Shown here: in pieces, positions 45,561-55,501 of the stretch
Layout of the letters: every line of letters begins with the position of its first letter
Numbering within the stretch: position 1 is the stretch's first letter
Assembly: GCA_024291935.2 (NCBI GenBank)
Contig: CM044317.1
Location: 60,564,730-60,628,729, forward strand
Length of the DNA stretch: 64,000 nucleotides
Source: Okapia johnstoni
Lineage: Eukaryota; Chordata; Mammalia; Artiodactyla; Giraffidae
Direction: 5' to 3'
Notes under the pieces: model-generated
Database searches by the model: none
What the model was told of the DNA's origin: nothing
Seen by the model: only the letters and a program-made list of their open reading frames with translations
Position numbers and translations under genes: made by a program

Positions 45561-45810
45561 CTAGCCTGCAGGATTGCTGTTAACAGTTAAGGAAGTTCTT
45601 AGAACAATGCCAGGCCCCTCATGATTGCTTATGACCCAGGGTAACAATCCCATTGAAAATTAAATGAAAACAAAACAAAATAGAAAACAGAGTGATATAT
45701 AAAGAAAGTTCAGTTTCTGCCTTATGGCCAGATCTCTTACCCTGGTATCCATGGATCACTACCTCTCTAAAAAGATTTCAGATGATCTGTAGACAAAATT
45801 GGGGTTGAAT
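45561..45810. other. Anonymous intergenic DNA
   Basis: Spacer between two SINEs. Nothing recognised. Confidence 0.4.
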
Positions 45811-45820
45811 ATATACATGG

Positions 45821-46046
45821 TAGGGGTTTGCCAGGTGGTGCTAGTGGTAAAGAACCTGCCTGCCAATGCAGGAGATGCAAGAGGTGCTGGTTCGATCCCT
45901 AAGCTGGGAAGATCACCTAGAGGAGGGCATGGCAACCCACCCCAGTATTCTTGCCTGGTGAACCCCATGGACAGAGGATACTCACAGGCTACAGTCTACA
46001 GGGTCGCACAGAGTCAGACACGACCGAGGCAACTTAGCAAGCACAC
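45821..46046 (+). mobile_element. Bov-tA SINE with intact B box
   Basis: Sense Bov-tA bounded by the perfect 10-base duplication ATATACATGG (45811-45820 and 46047-46056). The internal RNA polymerase III B box GGTTCGATCCC is intact at 45889-45899, although the A-box region has drifted. The body ends GACACGACCGAGGCAACTTAGC. Confidence 0.93.
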
Positions 46047-46059
46047 ATATACATGGAAT

Positions 46060-46555
46060 TTTTCTAGGATCCATTCCTCTTATCAGAGACTCCAAAAAGT
46101 CCCTGACCCAGGAGAGTTCAGAAACCATTGCCTCATAGCCACAGAATTGCTCTCAATAACAGTAACACGTTATCACTGGAAGGAAGGAAGGAATTGTTAT
46201 ATCCTCACAAAACTGCCCCCTCCACCATTTTTTTGTTTTACAAATTACAATATTTGATCATTTACTATTTGGTGCTAACAATTCCCTGATGATTTTAATT
46301 GCAAAGGTAAGTGTACAGCTCACAAACCCTATACTACTAGTCTACCATTCCCTGGTCACACTAGCCTAGCTGATATTTTCTCCTATTTCTTATTTTCTTC
46401 CCCTCCATCCTTCATATCTGTAAATCCCCTTCCACTAACTTCTGGATAAACAGAAGTTAGAATGCTGATACGTAGATTTGTGTGGCAAGATGGAGTTGCA
46501 GAGTATCTGTGATTCCTGGTCATGAGAGTTTGTTAAGTAGCTCCGAGCTTAAAAG
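46060..46555. other. Anonymous intergenic DNA
   Basis: No supported feature. Confidence 0.45.
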
Positions 46556-46559
46556 TATT

Positions 46560-46705
46560 TATTGTAAGTTAGGGTATGATCCATTTCCATTTTATAGATC
46601 AGAAAATAGGGTTCTGAGTGGTCAAATGACTTGCCCAAATTTATCCAATTATTATAGGAAAGAGCCACAACTCAATCCTAGGAGACACAATTCAAAATCC
46701 TATAT
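46560..46705 (-). repeat. MIR SINE fossil
   Basis: Reverse MIR: CCATTTTATAGATCAGAAAATAGG, then GACTTGCCCAAATTTATCCAA and GCCACAACTCAATCCTAGG. Confidence 0.7.
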
Positions 46706-47145
46706 CCCACCAAGAACATCTTTCCCAAAGAAACACAGCCTAGCATTCCTTTCCTACAACACTCCATAAAAAAAGGTTCCAAAATCAAATATCAGTACAT
46801 TTCAGTTAATATGACTCTGTATTGGGAGACGTTAGAGGATCTTTTTAAAAAATTAAATAACCGTTCAAGATTTTTATCCCAGGTGTGACCAGAAGATCTT
46901 CCATGGAACAAAGGTACTGAAATGATGCTGAACTACACTAAGTCATATCTTTGAAAGTAATTCGTCAGGATGGAGAGTTGAGACAAGGAATATTTTTTTT
47001 CCTTCTATTTTCCCTAACAACCTTCCCAAAACTTATATTCTGAGTAAAATACCCATCAAAAGAAGTTGTTTTTTTTTTTTTCCTTCTCCTTGCCTACCTG
47101 CTTCAGTAAATCAAAGTTTTTAATCAACACTGCTCCTTCTCTAAA
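46706..47145. other. Anonymous intergenic DNA
   Basis: Includes a T-run at 47069-47081. Otherwise nothing recognised. Confidence 0.4.
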
Positions 47146-47149
47146 GCAC

Positions 47150-47580
47150 TTTTCTTAGTTTCAGTCTCTTCCATCTCTTACTATTACTGGTCTTCCTGAG
47201 GCTATTTTTCTACTACAATCAAGCTGGCTGTACTTTTGCCAGATCAATCTTTCTAAAATACACACTAGGTGACATTAGCCTCCTGACCTACTACAGAATA
47301 CTACTGAAGGAACTTCCCTGGTGGTCCAGCAGCTAAGACTCTGTGCTCCCAATGCAGGGAGTCCGGGTTCAATCCCTGGTCAGGGAACTAGATTCTCCAT
47401 GCCGCAACTAAAGATCAATGATCCTCAAGCTGCAAATAAGACCCAGCGCAGCCAAATAAATAAATATTAAAAAAAAAGAATACTACTGAAGGTTATTATC
47501 ATCTGGACTCAACTGTTTAATTTGTCTCTTTATATTCTTCTACACCCAAGATACAAATATGTGATGCATTTATCATCACA
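47150..47580 (+). repeat. L2 LINE fossil, split by a CHR SINE
   Basis: GCCAGATCAATCTTTCTAAAATACACACTAGGTGACATTAGCC is the L2 segment upstream of the 3' end. It resumes after the SINE at 47493 with GGACTCAACTGTTTAATTTG. Diverged. Confidence 0.6.
47311..47476 (+). mobile_element. CHR-type (CHR-2) tRNA-derived SINE
   Basis: AACTTCCCTGGTGGTCCAG, the B box GGTTCAATCCC, TCAGGGAACTAGATT, GCCGCAACTAAAGATC and the tail CAGCCAAATAAATAAATATT plus an A-run identify the cetartiodactyl CHR SINE, shared by whales, hippos and ruminants. The perfect 16-base duplication AGAATACTACTGAAGG at 47295-47310 and 47477-47492 fixes its ends. It sits in an older L2. Confidence 0.95.
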
Positions 47581-47589
47581 TCCCACCCA

Positions 47590-48135
47590 ACCTCATGTAT
47601 TCATTCAACAAATAGTTGTTGAACATCTACCATGTTTCATGTACTTTGCTAAGCCCTAGGAATAACCCAGGAATGTGGCCCCTGACTTCATACATCCCAT
47701 GGCTAAGCAGAGAAGACAGACAATAAACATGATAAATGAACTCTTATAAGTATTCTTAAGGAAACAAAGTTGTTGCTGAAATCCAGAAAATGGGGATGGA
47801 GCTCCTGGAGGAGAGGAAGAAATCTAGTTAAATAGGACATTGGGCAAGACATAGCTGAAGATGTGACCTTTAAATAAGAGGAAGTCATCCTTGCAAAGGA
47901 GTATTCCAGATTGAGGGATCAATAGGTATGAAGACCCTGAGGTGGGATAGAGCTTGCAAAAACAGAAAGAGGCCTCTTTGACTGAAGAACGAGAGACCAG
48001 GATGTTGGCCTCCAATGAGGCAGAGTCCACATCATGCAGGTCTTTAGATCCATGGAAATAATTTGGGTTTTTACCCAATGTCATGGGAAACCGATAAATT
48101 TTAAGCAAAGTAGTGCCACAATGTGATCAATATTT
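47590..48135 (-). repeat. L2 LINE 3' half, antisense
   Basis: Opens with the reverse L2 terminus (TTCATTCAACAAATAGTTGTTGAAC, CTACCATGTTTCATGTACTTTGC), then GAGTATTCCAGATTGAGGGA, GACCCTGAGGTGGGA, CATGCAGGTCTTTAGA and GCAATGTCATGGGAAACC-like order. At about 545 bases it is the longest L2 in the window. The minus frame 47824-48108 is only a chance reading of L2. Confidence 0.85.
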
Positions 48136-48139
48136 TTAA

Positions 48140-48772
48140 AAATTCATCAAGGAGACATCCACAACCAAAGTAAGCCTCTGTCTTCACAGGGGAATTATAA
48201 TAGTAATTATACTGAAAAGCAAAAGTATTGAAATATAGAAAAATATAGTTAAAACATGTTGTACAAATATGTGTTTATATGAGATTTTTTGCTAACATAA
48301 GACTGGAAAATTTTAGAAGGTCCATCTTAGGACTGGAACAGTCTAGAGTCTATCTAGCTTGGGTCTATGGTCTGACATGTTGTGTATGGAGACAAGGTGA
48401 GAGGAAGAGCATTCAGTCATGACTTCAACTCTTTTGGCCCAAATCTATTGGAAGAGTCTTGGCGGGGACAGGGCAGGGGGGAAGGTGAGGAGGGTAGGGG
48501 CAGAAATACAATATTGATTTCAGAATATTTAATACATTATAAAGCAAGCTTAGCCTGAATTTCAGAGTATGAAAACATGATATTCCTAAGTAAATTCCAT
48601 ATAGTATCAAAGTAGCTAACATCTAAGAAAATCTAATATGTAAGACAAGTCAGAAGAACGCCTGAAATGTAAAAAAAAAAAAAAAAAACAGCAAGTCTAC
48701 AGCATTTCTACTCATTCTGAGTGAGATTTTCAAGAGCTACTATCAAGTCCTTTGTATGTTTACATCCTGTCT
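48140..48772. other. Anonymous intergenic DNA with A18 run
   Basis: A run of 18 A occupies 48671-48688. The G-rich GGCGGGGACAGGGCAGGGGG segment lies at 48461-48480. No other feature. Confidence 0.45.
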
Positions 48773-48776
48773 AACA

Positions 48777-49085
48777 TTGTTGTTGTTCAGTCGCTAAGTC
48801 ATGTCTGACACTTTGGCACCCCATGGACAACAGCACATCTGGCTTCCCTGTCCCTTACTATCTCTTGGAGATTGCCCAAACTCATGTCCATTGAGTCAGT
48901 GATGCCATCCAACCATCTCATCCTCTGTCACCCCCTTCTCCTCTTGCCCTCAAACTTTCCCAGTATCAGGGTCTTTTCCAATGAGTTGGCTCTTTGCATC
49001 AGTGTCATCCCTTCCAATGAATATTGATTTCCTTTAGGACTGACTGGTTTCATCTTTTTGCTGTCGAGGGGATTTTTGCGAGTTT
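48777..49085 (-). mobile_element. BovB LINE 3' end, antisense
   Basis: Starts with the reverse BovB terminus TTGTTGTTCAGTCGCTAAGT and runs about 300 bases to the region coding RSNQSILKE, with a deletion in the LQYFGHL segment. No firm target duplication. Confidence 0.88.
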
Positions 49086-49177
49086 AACAAGAGAATACTT
49101 TTTTTTTTTTGACAAAAATGGGGAGTAGACCCTTAGAAAAAAAGTGTGGAAATAGATTTTGAACAAACATATTTTAA

Positions 49178-49287
49178 CTGGGTTTCCCTGATAGCTCAGT
49201 TGGTAAAGAATCCTGCAATGCAGGAGATCCTGGTTTGATTCCTGGGTTGGGAAGATCCCCTTGTAACATATGTAAATATGTTAAAAT
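49178..49287 (+). mobile_element. Short SINE: Bov-tA tRNA head only
   Basis: GGGTTTCCCTGATAGCTCAG, a head with GGTTTGATTCC and GGGAAGATCCCC, then, where the BovA body should begin, a 26-base AT-rich end (TTGTAACATATGTAAATATG, then TTAAAAT). The perfect 15-base duplication ACAAACATATTTTAA at 49163-49177 and 49288-49302 encloses exactly this unit, so the shortened RNA itself was retrotransposed. Confidence 0.9.
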
Positions 49288-49302
49288 ACAAACATATTTT
49301 AA

Positions 49303-49419
49303 GAGCAAGCAAAAATTGAAGTAGGAAGCAGCATTGCCATGGGAAAAGCCAGGCTATGTTTCCATATTACTGAGATCCTTTGAGATTACCACTGACTTTC
49401 CTTCAGTTAAACCTGAATT
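49303..49419. other. Short anonymous spacer
   Basis: Single-copy-looking DNA between two SINEs. Confidence 0.4.
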
Positions 49420-49429
49420 GTCCTATCAC

Positions 49430-49708
49430 CGCGGAGAAGGCAATGGCACCCCACTCCAGTACTCTTGCCTGGAAAATCCCATGGACGGAGGAGCCTGGTA
49501 GGCTGCAGTCCACGGGGTCGCTAAGAGTCGGACACAACTGAGCAACTTCACTTTCACTTTTCACTTTCATGCACTGGAGAAGGAAATGGCAACCCACTCC
49601 AGCATTCTTGTGTTGAGAATCCCAGGGACGGGGGAGCCTGGTGGGCTGCCATCTATGGGGTCACACAGAGTCGGACACGACTGAAGCAACTTAGCAGCAG
49701 CAGCAGCA
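49430..49708 (+). mobile_element. BovA2 SINE (dimeric BovA)
   Basis: Two BovA monomers joined by the linker CACTTTCACTTTTCACTTTC. Each monomer begins GGAGAAGG(C/A)AATGGCA and the last ends GACTGAAGCAACTTAGCAGC with an (AGC)n tail at about 49692-49708. The 10-base duplication GTCCTATCAC at 49420-49429 and 49709-49718 is perfect. Low divergence from the remembered consensus suggests a rather young insertion. Confidence 0.96.
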
Positions 49709-49718
49709 GTCCTATCAC

Positions 49719-50600
49719 TGAAGACACAGAGAGGGTGCCTAACCCTCTTTGAGACCACTGTGTGGGCTGATGTCCATGTCACTTGCCTTCCTGCCTGAGT
49801 TCCACATGACTTTTGCTATTTATCTCTAGACCTGTGGCTCTGAATCAATAACTTCTTTTTTATCTATTGAAGCTTCTCTTAAAAACACATGAACAAGGTT
49901 AGAGAATGTGTATTTTTTCTGAGTCTCAAAACACCATTGTTCACCCTGGAGAACATTGATCCGGGATTGTGGCTATGTATGAGAGACTATGTGGAAATGG
50001 AAAAGAAAAATCTTCTGACAACACCTTACATAAGTTACAGACCCCACGAATCCAGAGCCCTGGATAATAATCTGTTAACTCTATGATAGCCAGTTCCATA
50101 TAAGCCTTGTGCCACTGTCTCATAGTTCCTAGCACTGTCCCCCAGGGAGGTAAACACAATGCGGTAATTAAGCTGTGTTCCTGCTGCTTTCTTCAAGATG
50201 CTAACAGAGGATGTCACCTGACTTAACTTCTTTAACCTTTCTTTTGATCAAATTCCCAGGTAGCTCCAGTAATTCCAAGACACAGCCAATTGAGTCTGAA
50301 GATACTACAAGTAAGCTTCTAGAACAGCAGTAATGAGAGCACTGATATCCTACCAAGCACGGCGGGCTCTTTGGAACAGCCTTTTAAGACTTTTATTAAC
50401 AGTCTGGAATCCTATGTTGGTGCTCTGCAGCTAGCTCTTAGTGTAGAATATCACCTACCCTACACAATTTGCTTGCAATTTAGCCCAAAGACTACTTCAG
50501 GCAGAGTCGTTAAAATGACACTCTCAGGAAATCCATTCAAAGTTTGATTCCTCCATTTTTACAAAATACTGAAGAATTTCCTCTAGCCTTTAAAGAGTTG
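49719..50600. other. Anonymous intergenic DNA
   Basis: No supported feature. Overlapping frames on the minus strand at 49941-50217 are unrecognised. Confidence 0.45.
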
Positions 50601-50602
50601 TA

Positions 50603-51112
50603 CAGACGGTTCCCAACTTTATGATGGTTCAACTTATAATTTCTTGACCTCACAATGGTACAGAAGCAATACCCCTTCAGTAGAAACTGAACTTGGAATT
50701 GTGAATTTTGATCTTTTCTTGGGCCCAGCAATATGCAGTAGATACGGTCTCCTGATGCTGATCTATGGCCATGAGCTGTGTCTCCCAATCAGTGGTCATG
50801 AGTGTAACAAAACCCATATATGCCTAACCTTTCTTGATCCATACAAGCACTTTGATTTTCACTTTCAGAACCCGAATAAGGTTTATTTATTTATTTATTG
50901 ACTAAATAAATTACATGAAAAATTCAATACTTTATTATAAAATAGAATTTTTTTGTTAAATGATTTTACCCAACTATAGGCTAATGTAAGTGTCCTGAGC
51001 ATATTTAAAGTAGGTGAGGCAATGATTTTTAGTTAGTTAGCTGTATTAAATGCTTTTCAACTTATAATAGGTTTGTTGGGATGCAACCTCAAGGCAAGTC
51101 AAAGAAGATCTG
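50603..51112. mobile_element. Tigger-like (Tc1/mariner) non-autonomous element
   Basis: Starts after TA (50601-50602) with CAGACGGTTCCCAACTTTATG and ends AAGTCAAAGAAGATCTG, an inverted relative of the start. A 13-base direct repeat TTCAACTTATAAT occurs near each end (50628-50640 and 51056-51068), and the middle (TTATTATAAAATAG, CTAATGTAAGTGTCCTGAGCA) matches a known mammalian element of this kind. About 510 bases, no transposase. The TTTATTTATTTATTTATTG run at 50884-50900 is inside it. Confidence 0.72.
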
Positions 51113-51515
51113 GATTCCTTTCCATTTCATCATCTTTGCCTGATACTCATCGGCTCAGGGTCAGCCAAGTTTGAGGCATCAGCTGCCAACGCTGCTCATT
51201 AGAGGAAAAGCATCCTTCCCAGATCAACTATGCTGCTGCTCACAGAAATAAATACCAAACAACTGCAGATATTTATCTTCCTTAAGAAGCTACAGGAAGA
51301 TGGGAGGTGCTGTTTTCTAAGTGGGAAAACAAACAAAACTATGGAAACACCATGGAGTCAAGAGTCAATGGGATCAGCAAAACAGATGCCTTAGTAATAA
51401 AAATAAATAAACTTGAAACATATCCTCTGTTGAAATTTGTTTACACCAGGTTTTAAGAATGTAAGACTTAATTTATCTTGTAATAATACATGGCAAAATA
51501 GAAGGCTATTTTCAA
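51113..51515. other. Anonymous intergenic DNA
   Basis: No supported feature. Confidence 0.45.
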
Positions 51516-51517
51516 AA

Positions 51518-51745
51518 TTCTTTATCTGAAGTCAGGTTACCTAGGTTGAATTTTGGCCTTGTCACTTAGTGGTTGTTAAATTTAGGCAACTACATCACTA
51601 TATCTGAGTTTCTTCTGTAAACTGGGTGTAAATATAGAAATCCCATAGGGCTGATGGGAGGGTTAAATGAGATAATGTATATAGAAACTATAAATATGTC
51701 TGTCCCACCATAGAAAGAGTCAAATAATTTTTATATGCTGTTTCT
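51518..51745 (+). repeat. MIR SINE fossil
   Basis: Sense MIR over most of its length: AGTCAGGTTACCTAGGTTGAATTTTGGC, TTGTCACTTAGTGGTTG, CTGAGTTTCTTCTGTAAACTGGG, GGGAGGGTTAAATGAGATAATG. Confidence 0.87.
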
Positions 51746-51839
51746 ATAACTATTATTGCTATTTATCACCATCATCATCTGTGTCATCTTCTTGAATTTC
51801 ATATATATATGAAATTATAACAAACTGTAAGGAGCCATA

Positions 51840-51965
51840 GCCAATGTGTTCCATTATATAGGAAAAAGAAACTGATGTCCTTATGATTAAAAAAAAAGGA
51901 AATTAAGACCTCCCAACTAAATAGAGCAGAACCACGGTAGAACTCTGAACTCTTTCTATGGATAG
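51840..51965 (-). repeat. Possible MIR fragment
   Basis: AAAAAGAAACTGATG, then AAGACCTCCCAACTAAATAGAGCAG, keeps reverse MIR order. Weak. Confidence 0.35.
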
Positions 51966-51969
51966 TGCC

Positions 51970-53190
51970 CTCTGGAACTTGTGTAGGGAACTGAACTCCA
52001 ACGTCACTTCAGTGCTGCTTTCACTAACACTCTTGCACAATTTTCCTGAGTCACTGGTTGCAAATTACAAAGCCTGTTTTCTCCTCATTTTCTCCTGAAG
52101 GCATTAGGTGTTGCAGGAAAAAGTCCCAGACTGCAATTTCCTTTGTCCTGTAGATAACTACTTACTCATCTTTGAACTCACGTCTTTTGGACTACAAAGC
52201 AGTTTACATACAGGTTACCTCCATACTCACTCTTATTTTTCTTCCTTCTGTTACCCTCATCCCTCTTTCTCATTTTCTTCTTCCTCCTCCTTCCTCTTTT
52301 CTCTCTCCTTAACTCTTTCTCCAGGCACCTGCAGCTATGTTCTAAGCTATCTTCAAATTATTTTCTTTTCTTTCTACTGTAAACAAGAAAAGATTTTCCC
52401 CTTCTTGTTAAATCTTTTCTTACCATTGAGACCTTTTGTTAATAGTCCACAATTCCTCCTCCACTAACTCTTATATCTTATAATCTAGCACATATGTTTG
52501 CCAAGCTTATTGGAATCTCTTGTCTGAAAGCCACCAAAAAAAAAAAAAAAAAAGCCACTTCTTGCTGTATTTAGTACCCTTTGCTCAACCCCTAAAGCTC
52601 TTAATCTCTCAAGCAGCATCATTATGGAACCTCATCTCTTGCTACACACTTTTCCCTTGGGATTCACTGTATCTGGACCATCCTAATTGTCCTCCCAGTC
52701 ATTCTTCATACTCCTCTGTCTTTAGTACTTACCTATTCTTTCTCACTCCATATTTTATTTTCAATTAAAAAAGCCATAATTCTAAAAATATCTCTATTTA
52801 AGCCCTGTCCATGATCTCTCCTGTATTCCCTATCTGTATGAAGCATCTATAGTTTGAACTTTGTCTTCTCACTAAAACCTTTTCATTTCCTCCTGATTTT
52901 TCTATTTCTTGTTCTGGTCATGAGTGGCTCTCAAGACATTTGAAGTAAAAATGGCCTGGGACTAAATTTTGGCTTTGTCATTGACTATGTCGCTTAGGAG
53001 AAGCTCCTTAACTTCTCAGAATTTTGGCACATCGCACATAAAATGAGATTTCAGATGAGGAGTTATAACCAAATAGAGTGCCAGACTCACAAAGAGGATC
53101 ATGGGAAGTCATTTCCCCGGCCCGCTCCCTATTCTTACCGCACTAGACCTCCCTATCCCTTCCCCACTCCAGACTTCCAGCGCTGAAATC
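51970..53190. other. Anonymous DNA with pyrimidine-rich tract and A18 run
   Basis: 52236-52335 is almost all C and T (TTCTTCTTCCTCCTCCTTCC core). A18 lies at 52536-52553. A MIR-like scrap may occur at 52945-53060. The frame 52108-52467 is serine/leucine-rich only because of the pyrimidine tract. Confidence 0.45.
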
Positions 53191-53199
53191 ATATGGCGA

Positions 53200-53690
53200 G
53201 ATCTGACTCCTTCCTCAGCCACACCTCCCATATGCAGTCTGTCAGCAGGTCCAGCTTCTTAGCAGCTCCTTCCTCCTTCCCTTCCTATGCATCTCCTTCA
53301 CCATCTCCAGAGCATCACTCTCATTCTTCATTGCTGGATCGTCACACCAGCCTTCTGACCAGACTCACTGACACCAATTTCTTCCAACTTTCAGTCCACC
53401 CTGGACAATGAATGACACCACATTAATCTTCTAACATTACTGCTTAAAATAATCATTTTCCCAAGGTAATCCAGCTAACAAATAGAAAACAAAGATTGAG
53501 CCTAGACAGACCACTCTAAATCTATACTCACATCTATAAGTCTGTACTGAGTCAGTACCAATGTTTGGGCCTGGAATTCAAAATCCATCAAGATCTGACC
53601 CAGAGTACCTTTCCAGACTTTCTTTCCACCAGACCTTTACATGAGTGTTTGATTTACTTTTACTTCCTAAAATAACCTGTCTTTATCTCT
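53200..53690 (+). repeat. L2 LINE fossil with MIR insertion
   Basis: L2 order is seen in GCTGGATCGTCACACCAGCCTTCTGACCAGACTC, CCACATTAATCTTCTAACATTACTGCTT and, after an interruption, AAATCCATCAAGATCTGACCCAGAGTACC. The interruption at about 53455-53540 (TTCCCAAGGTAATCCAGCTAACAAATAG) reads as reverse MIR. Confidence 0.6.
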
Positions 53691-53751
53691 TAGGGTTATT
53701 TATGCTGTAACAAGAAACTAACTCAGGTGGCTTAAAAGATAAGGGGATGTA

Positions 53752-53830
53752 TTGAGTTGGCCAAAAATTTCATTCAAGTTTGTCTCTAAGATTTTATGGA
53801 AAGCTCAAACAAATTTTTTGGCCAACCCAA
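53752..53830. mobile_element. 79-bp mariner MITE with TA duplications
   Basis: Ends TTGAGTTGGCCAAAAATTT and AAATTTTTTGGCCAACCCAA are inverted repeats, and the whole element is roughly palindromic. TA dinucleotides at 53750-53751 and 53831-53832 mark the insertion site. Same family as the 48-bp copy at 10985-11032. No coding sequence. Confidence 0.88.
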
Positions 53831-53832
53831 TA

Positions 53833-54560
53833 TTATTTCATATAATAAACCCAGAAGAAGAACAGTTCTAGAAATGCTTAATATCATGGCTTAAGACCAA
53901 ACCTAGGACCCAGATTCCTTCCTCTTCTTACTCTGCTGTGTTCAACATGATCTCATGTGAGATCCTCTTGTGTTTGCCAGTTGGTGCCTCAGTTCCAGGA
54001 AGCATGTACAGATATAAGAACATCCAATGACACAAAGGACAGTAGCTTGACTCTGCATCGTGCTTTTGAGAGAAGAATCTCCTCTTGTATCCCTAACCAT
54101 ATCCAACCTTCCTCATCAGAATTCCCTTGACATCTCATTGTCCAGAGTTATATCACCATCCCAGGGAAATTTGTAAACAAAGTACCATGACGCCAAACAG
54201 ATACAACAGCTTCCAAAGTTTTTGAGATATGATCACAGTGAAAAATACATTGTACACCCCAACTCAGCACATGAGTAAATATGTTTCATAATACATATAT
54301 AACATGCAAATGAAAGTTTCATAAAACACAATTGATCCTTATTGTGTAGTACAGTTACATATTTTCTATTTTACTCTCAATATTACTCTATTCTACTAAT
54401 TTCAAGAAATCTTCATTTTATAACTCATTTATAGATGGGCTACCTGCACTTTGAAAAATGCCAGCTCATACTAATGAGAATTTACCTAAGTTATATTGAA
54501 ATGGGACGAACTCAGAAATATTATCAGGTCGACAGGGGAAATGACTGTATTGAAGGCAAC
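53833..54560. other. Anonymous intergenic DNA
   Basis: No supported feature. Confidence 0.45.
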
Positions 54561-54739
54561 AAATATTGGACTGGTGCCACAAAAGTACAGTTTTTGCATT
54601 GTTGAAATCTGCCATTTGACACTGGAATATATTCTTAAATAAATGTGGTTATGTTATACATCATTTTAATGCACATTTCTCACTTTATGTTTATTTTGCT
54701 AATGATTTATTGCTTTCTATTTTATATTTATTTTAGCCT

Positions 54740-55062
54740 ATGGAAATGATGTTAGACAAAAAGCAAATTCAAGCAATTTTCTTATTTGATTTCAAAATGG
54801 GTCATAAAGCAGCAAAGACAACTTGAAACATCAACAACACATTTGGCCCTGGAACTGCTAAGGAACATACAGTGCAGTGATGGTTCAAGAAATTTTGCAA
54901 AGGAGATGAGAGCCTTGAGAATGAGGGGTGCAGTGGCCGGCCGGAAGTTAACAATGACCCATTGAGTGTATGATCAAAACTGATTATCTTATAACTACAT
55001 GAGAAGTTGCCAAAGAACTCAATGGGCTCATTTGGCATTTGAAGCAAATTGGAAAGGTGAAA
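54740..55062 (+). pseudogene. Mariner transposase, N-terminal DNA-binding part
   Basis: ATG at 54740 opens MEMMLDKKQIQAIFLFDFKM, the start of an Hsmar1/SETMAR-like mariner transposase. The helix-turn-helix region that binds the terminal repeats follows, with stops at 54824-54826 and within the WWFKKFC motif (first W is TGA). The ESLE, SGRP (GCSGRPEV) and ELN...HLKQIGKVKKL signatures are still readable after further lesions. The catalytic domain beyond this is gone. The molecule once acted by cut-and-paste at TA sites. Here it is a fossil. Confidence 0.85.
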
Positions 55063-55076
55063 AAGCTCTTAAGTGG

Positions 55077-55257
55077 GTCCCAGGTGGTGCTAGCAGTAAA
55101 GAACCCACCTGCCAATGCAGGAGACATAAGAGATGCAGATTCAACCCCTGGGTCAGAAATATCCCCTGGAGGATAGCGTGGCAACCCACTGCAGTATTCT
55201 TGCCTAAAGAATCCCATGGACAGAGGAGCCTGGTGGGCTACAGTCCATAGCGTCGCA
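55077..55257 (+). mobile_element. Bov-tA SINE within mariner
   Basis: Sense Bov-tA from CCCAGGTGGTGCTAGCAG through ATTCAACCCCTGGGTCAG (degenerate B box) and CCCATGGACAGAGGAGCCTGG, ending early at TCCATAGCGTCGCAG without the usual GACTGAGCGAC terminus. The missing 3' end and lack of a target duplication suggest a rearranged rather than a simple insertion. Confidence 0.88.
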
Positions 55258-55420
55258 GCTCGCCAAGCGACTACCACTTCTTCAAGCATCTCGACAACTT
55301 TTTGCAGAGAAAACACTCCCACAACCAGCATGAGGCATAAAATGCTTTCCAAGAGTTCGTTAAAGCCCAAAGCATGGATTTTTATGTTACAGGAATAAAC
55401 AAAAACTTATTTCTCATTGG
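55258..55420 (+). pseudogene. Mariner transposase, C-terminal fragment
   Basis: CGACTACCACTTCTTCAAGC encodes DYHFFKHLDNF, containing the third catalytic-triad region's conserved 'DYHFFKHL' of mariner transposases. Then come an LQRKHSHNQ-like stretch, a stop, and the C-terminal FQEFVKAQSMDFYVTGINK. It joins the Bov-tA directly, so about half of the enzyme is deleted in between. Confidence 0.85.
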
Positions 55421-55501
55421 CAAAAATGTGTGTTTGAGCCTAGTTATAATGATTTACAATTCACAGTCCAAAACCATAATTACATTTGCACCAACCTAAT
55501 A

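Larger units (their letters stand above)
54566..55499 (+). mobile_element. Hsmar1-like mariner, internally deleted, carrying a Bov-tA
   Basis: The left end TTGGACTGGTGCCACAAAAG and right end TTTGCACCAACCTAA are inverted repeats of the Hsmar1-like type, with TA at 54564-54565 and 55500-55501. Inside are an N-terminal transposase fragment (54740-55062), a Bov-tA SINE (about 55077-55257) and a C-terminal transposase fragment (55258-55420). The middle half of the transposase, including the catalytic centre, is missing where the SINE lies. Confidence 0.87.

Noticed and set aside
45821..45910. tRNA gene candidates from A/B-box-like words in SINE heads
   Set aside because: They are tRNA-derived SINE heads without a proper cloverleaf or anticodon arm, bounded by retrotransposition target duplications.
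47824..48108. 94-codon minus-strand frame
   Set aside because: It lies entirely in an antisense L2 fossil.
52108..52467. 119-codon frame rich in serine, phenylalanine and leucine
   Set aside because: Composition follows the pyrimidine-rich tract at 52236-52335. No domain or conserved motif.
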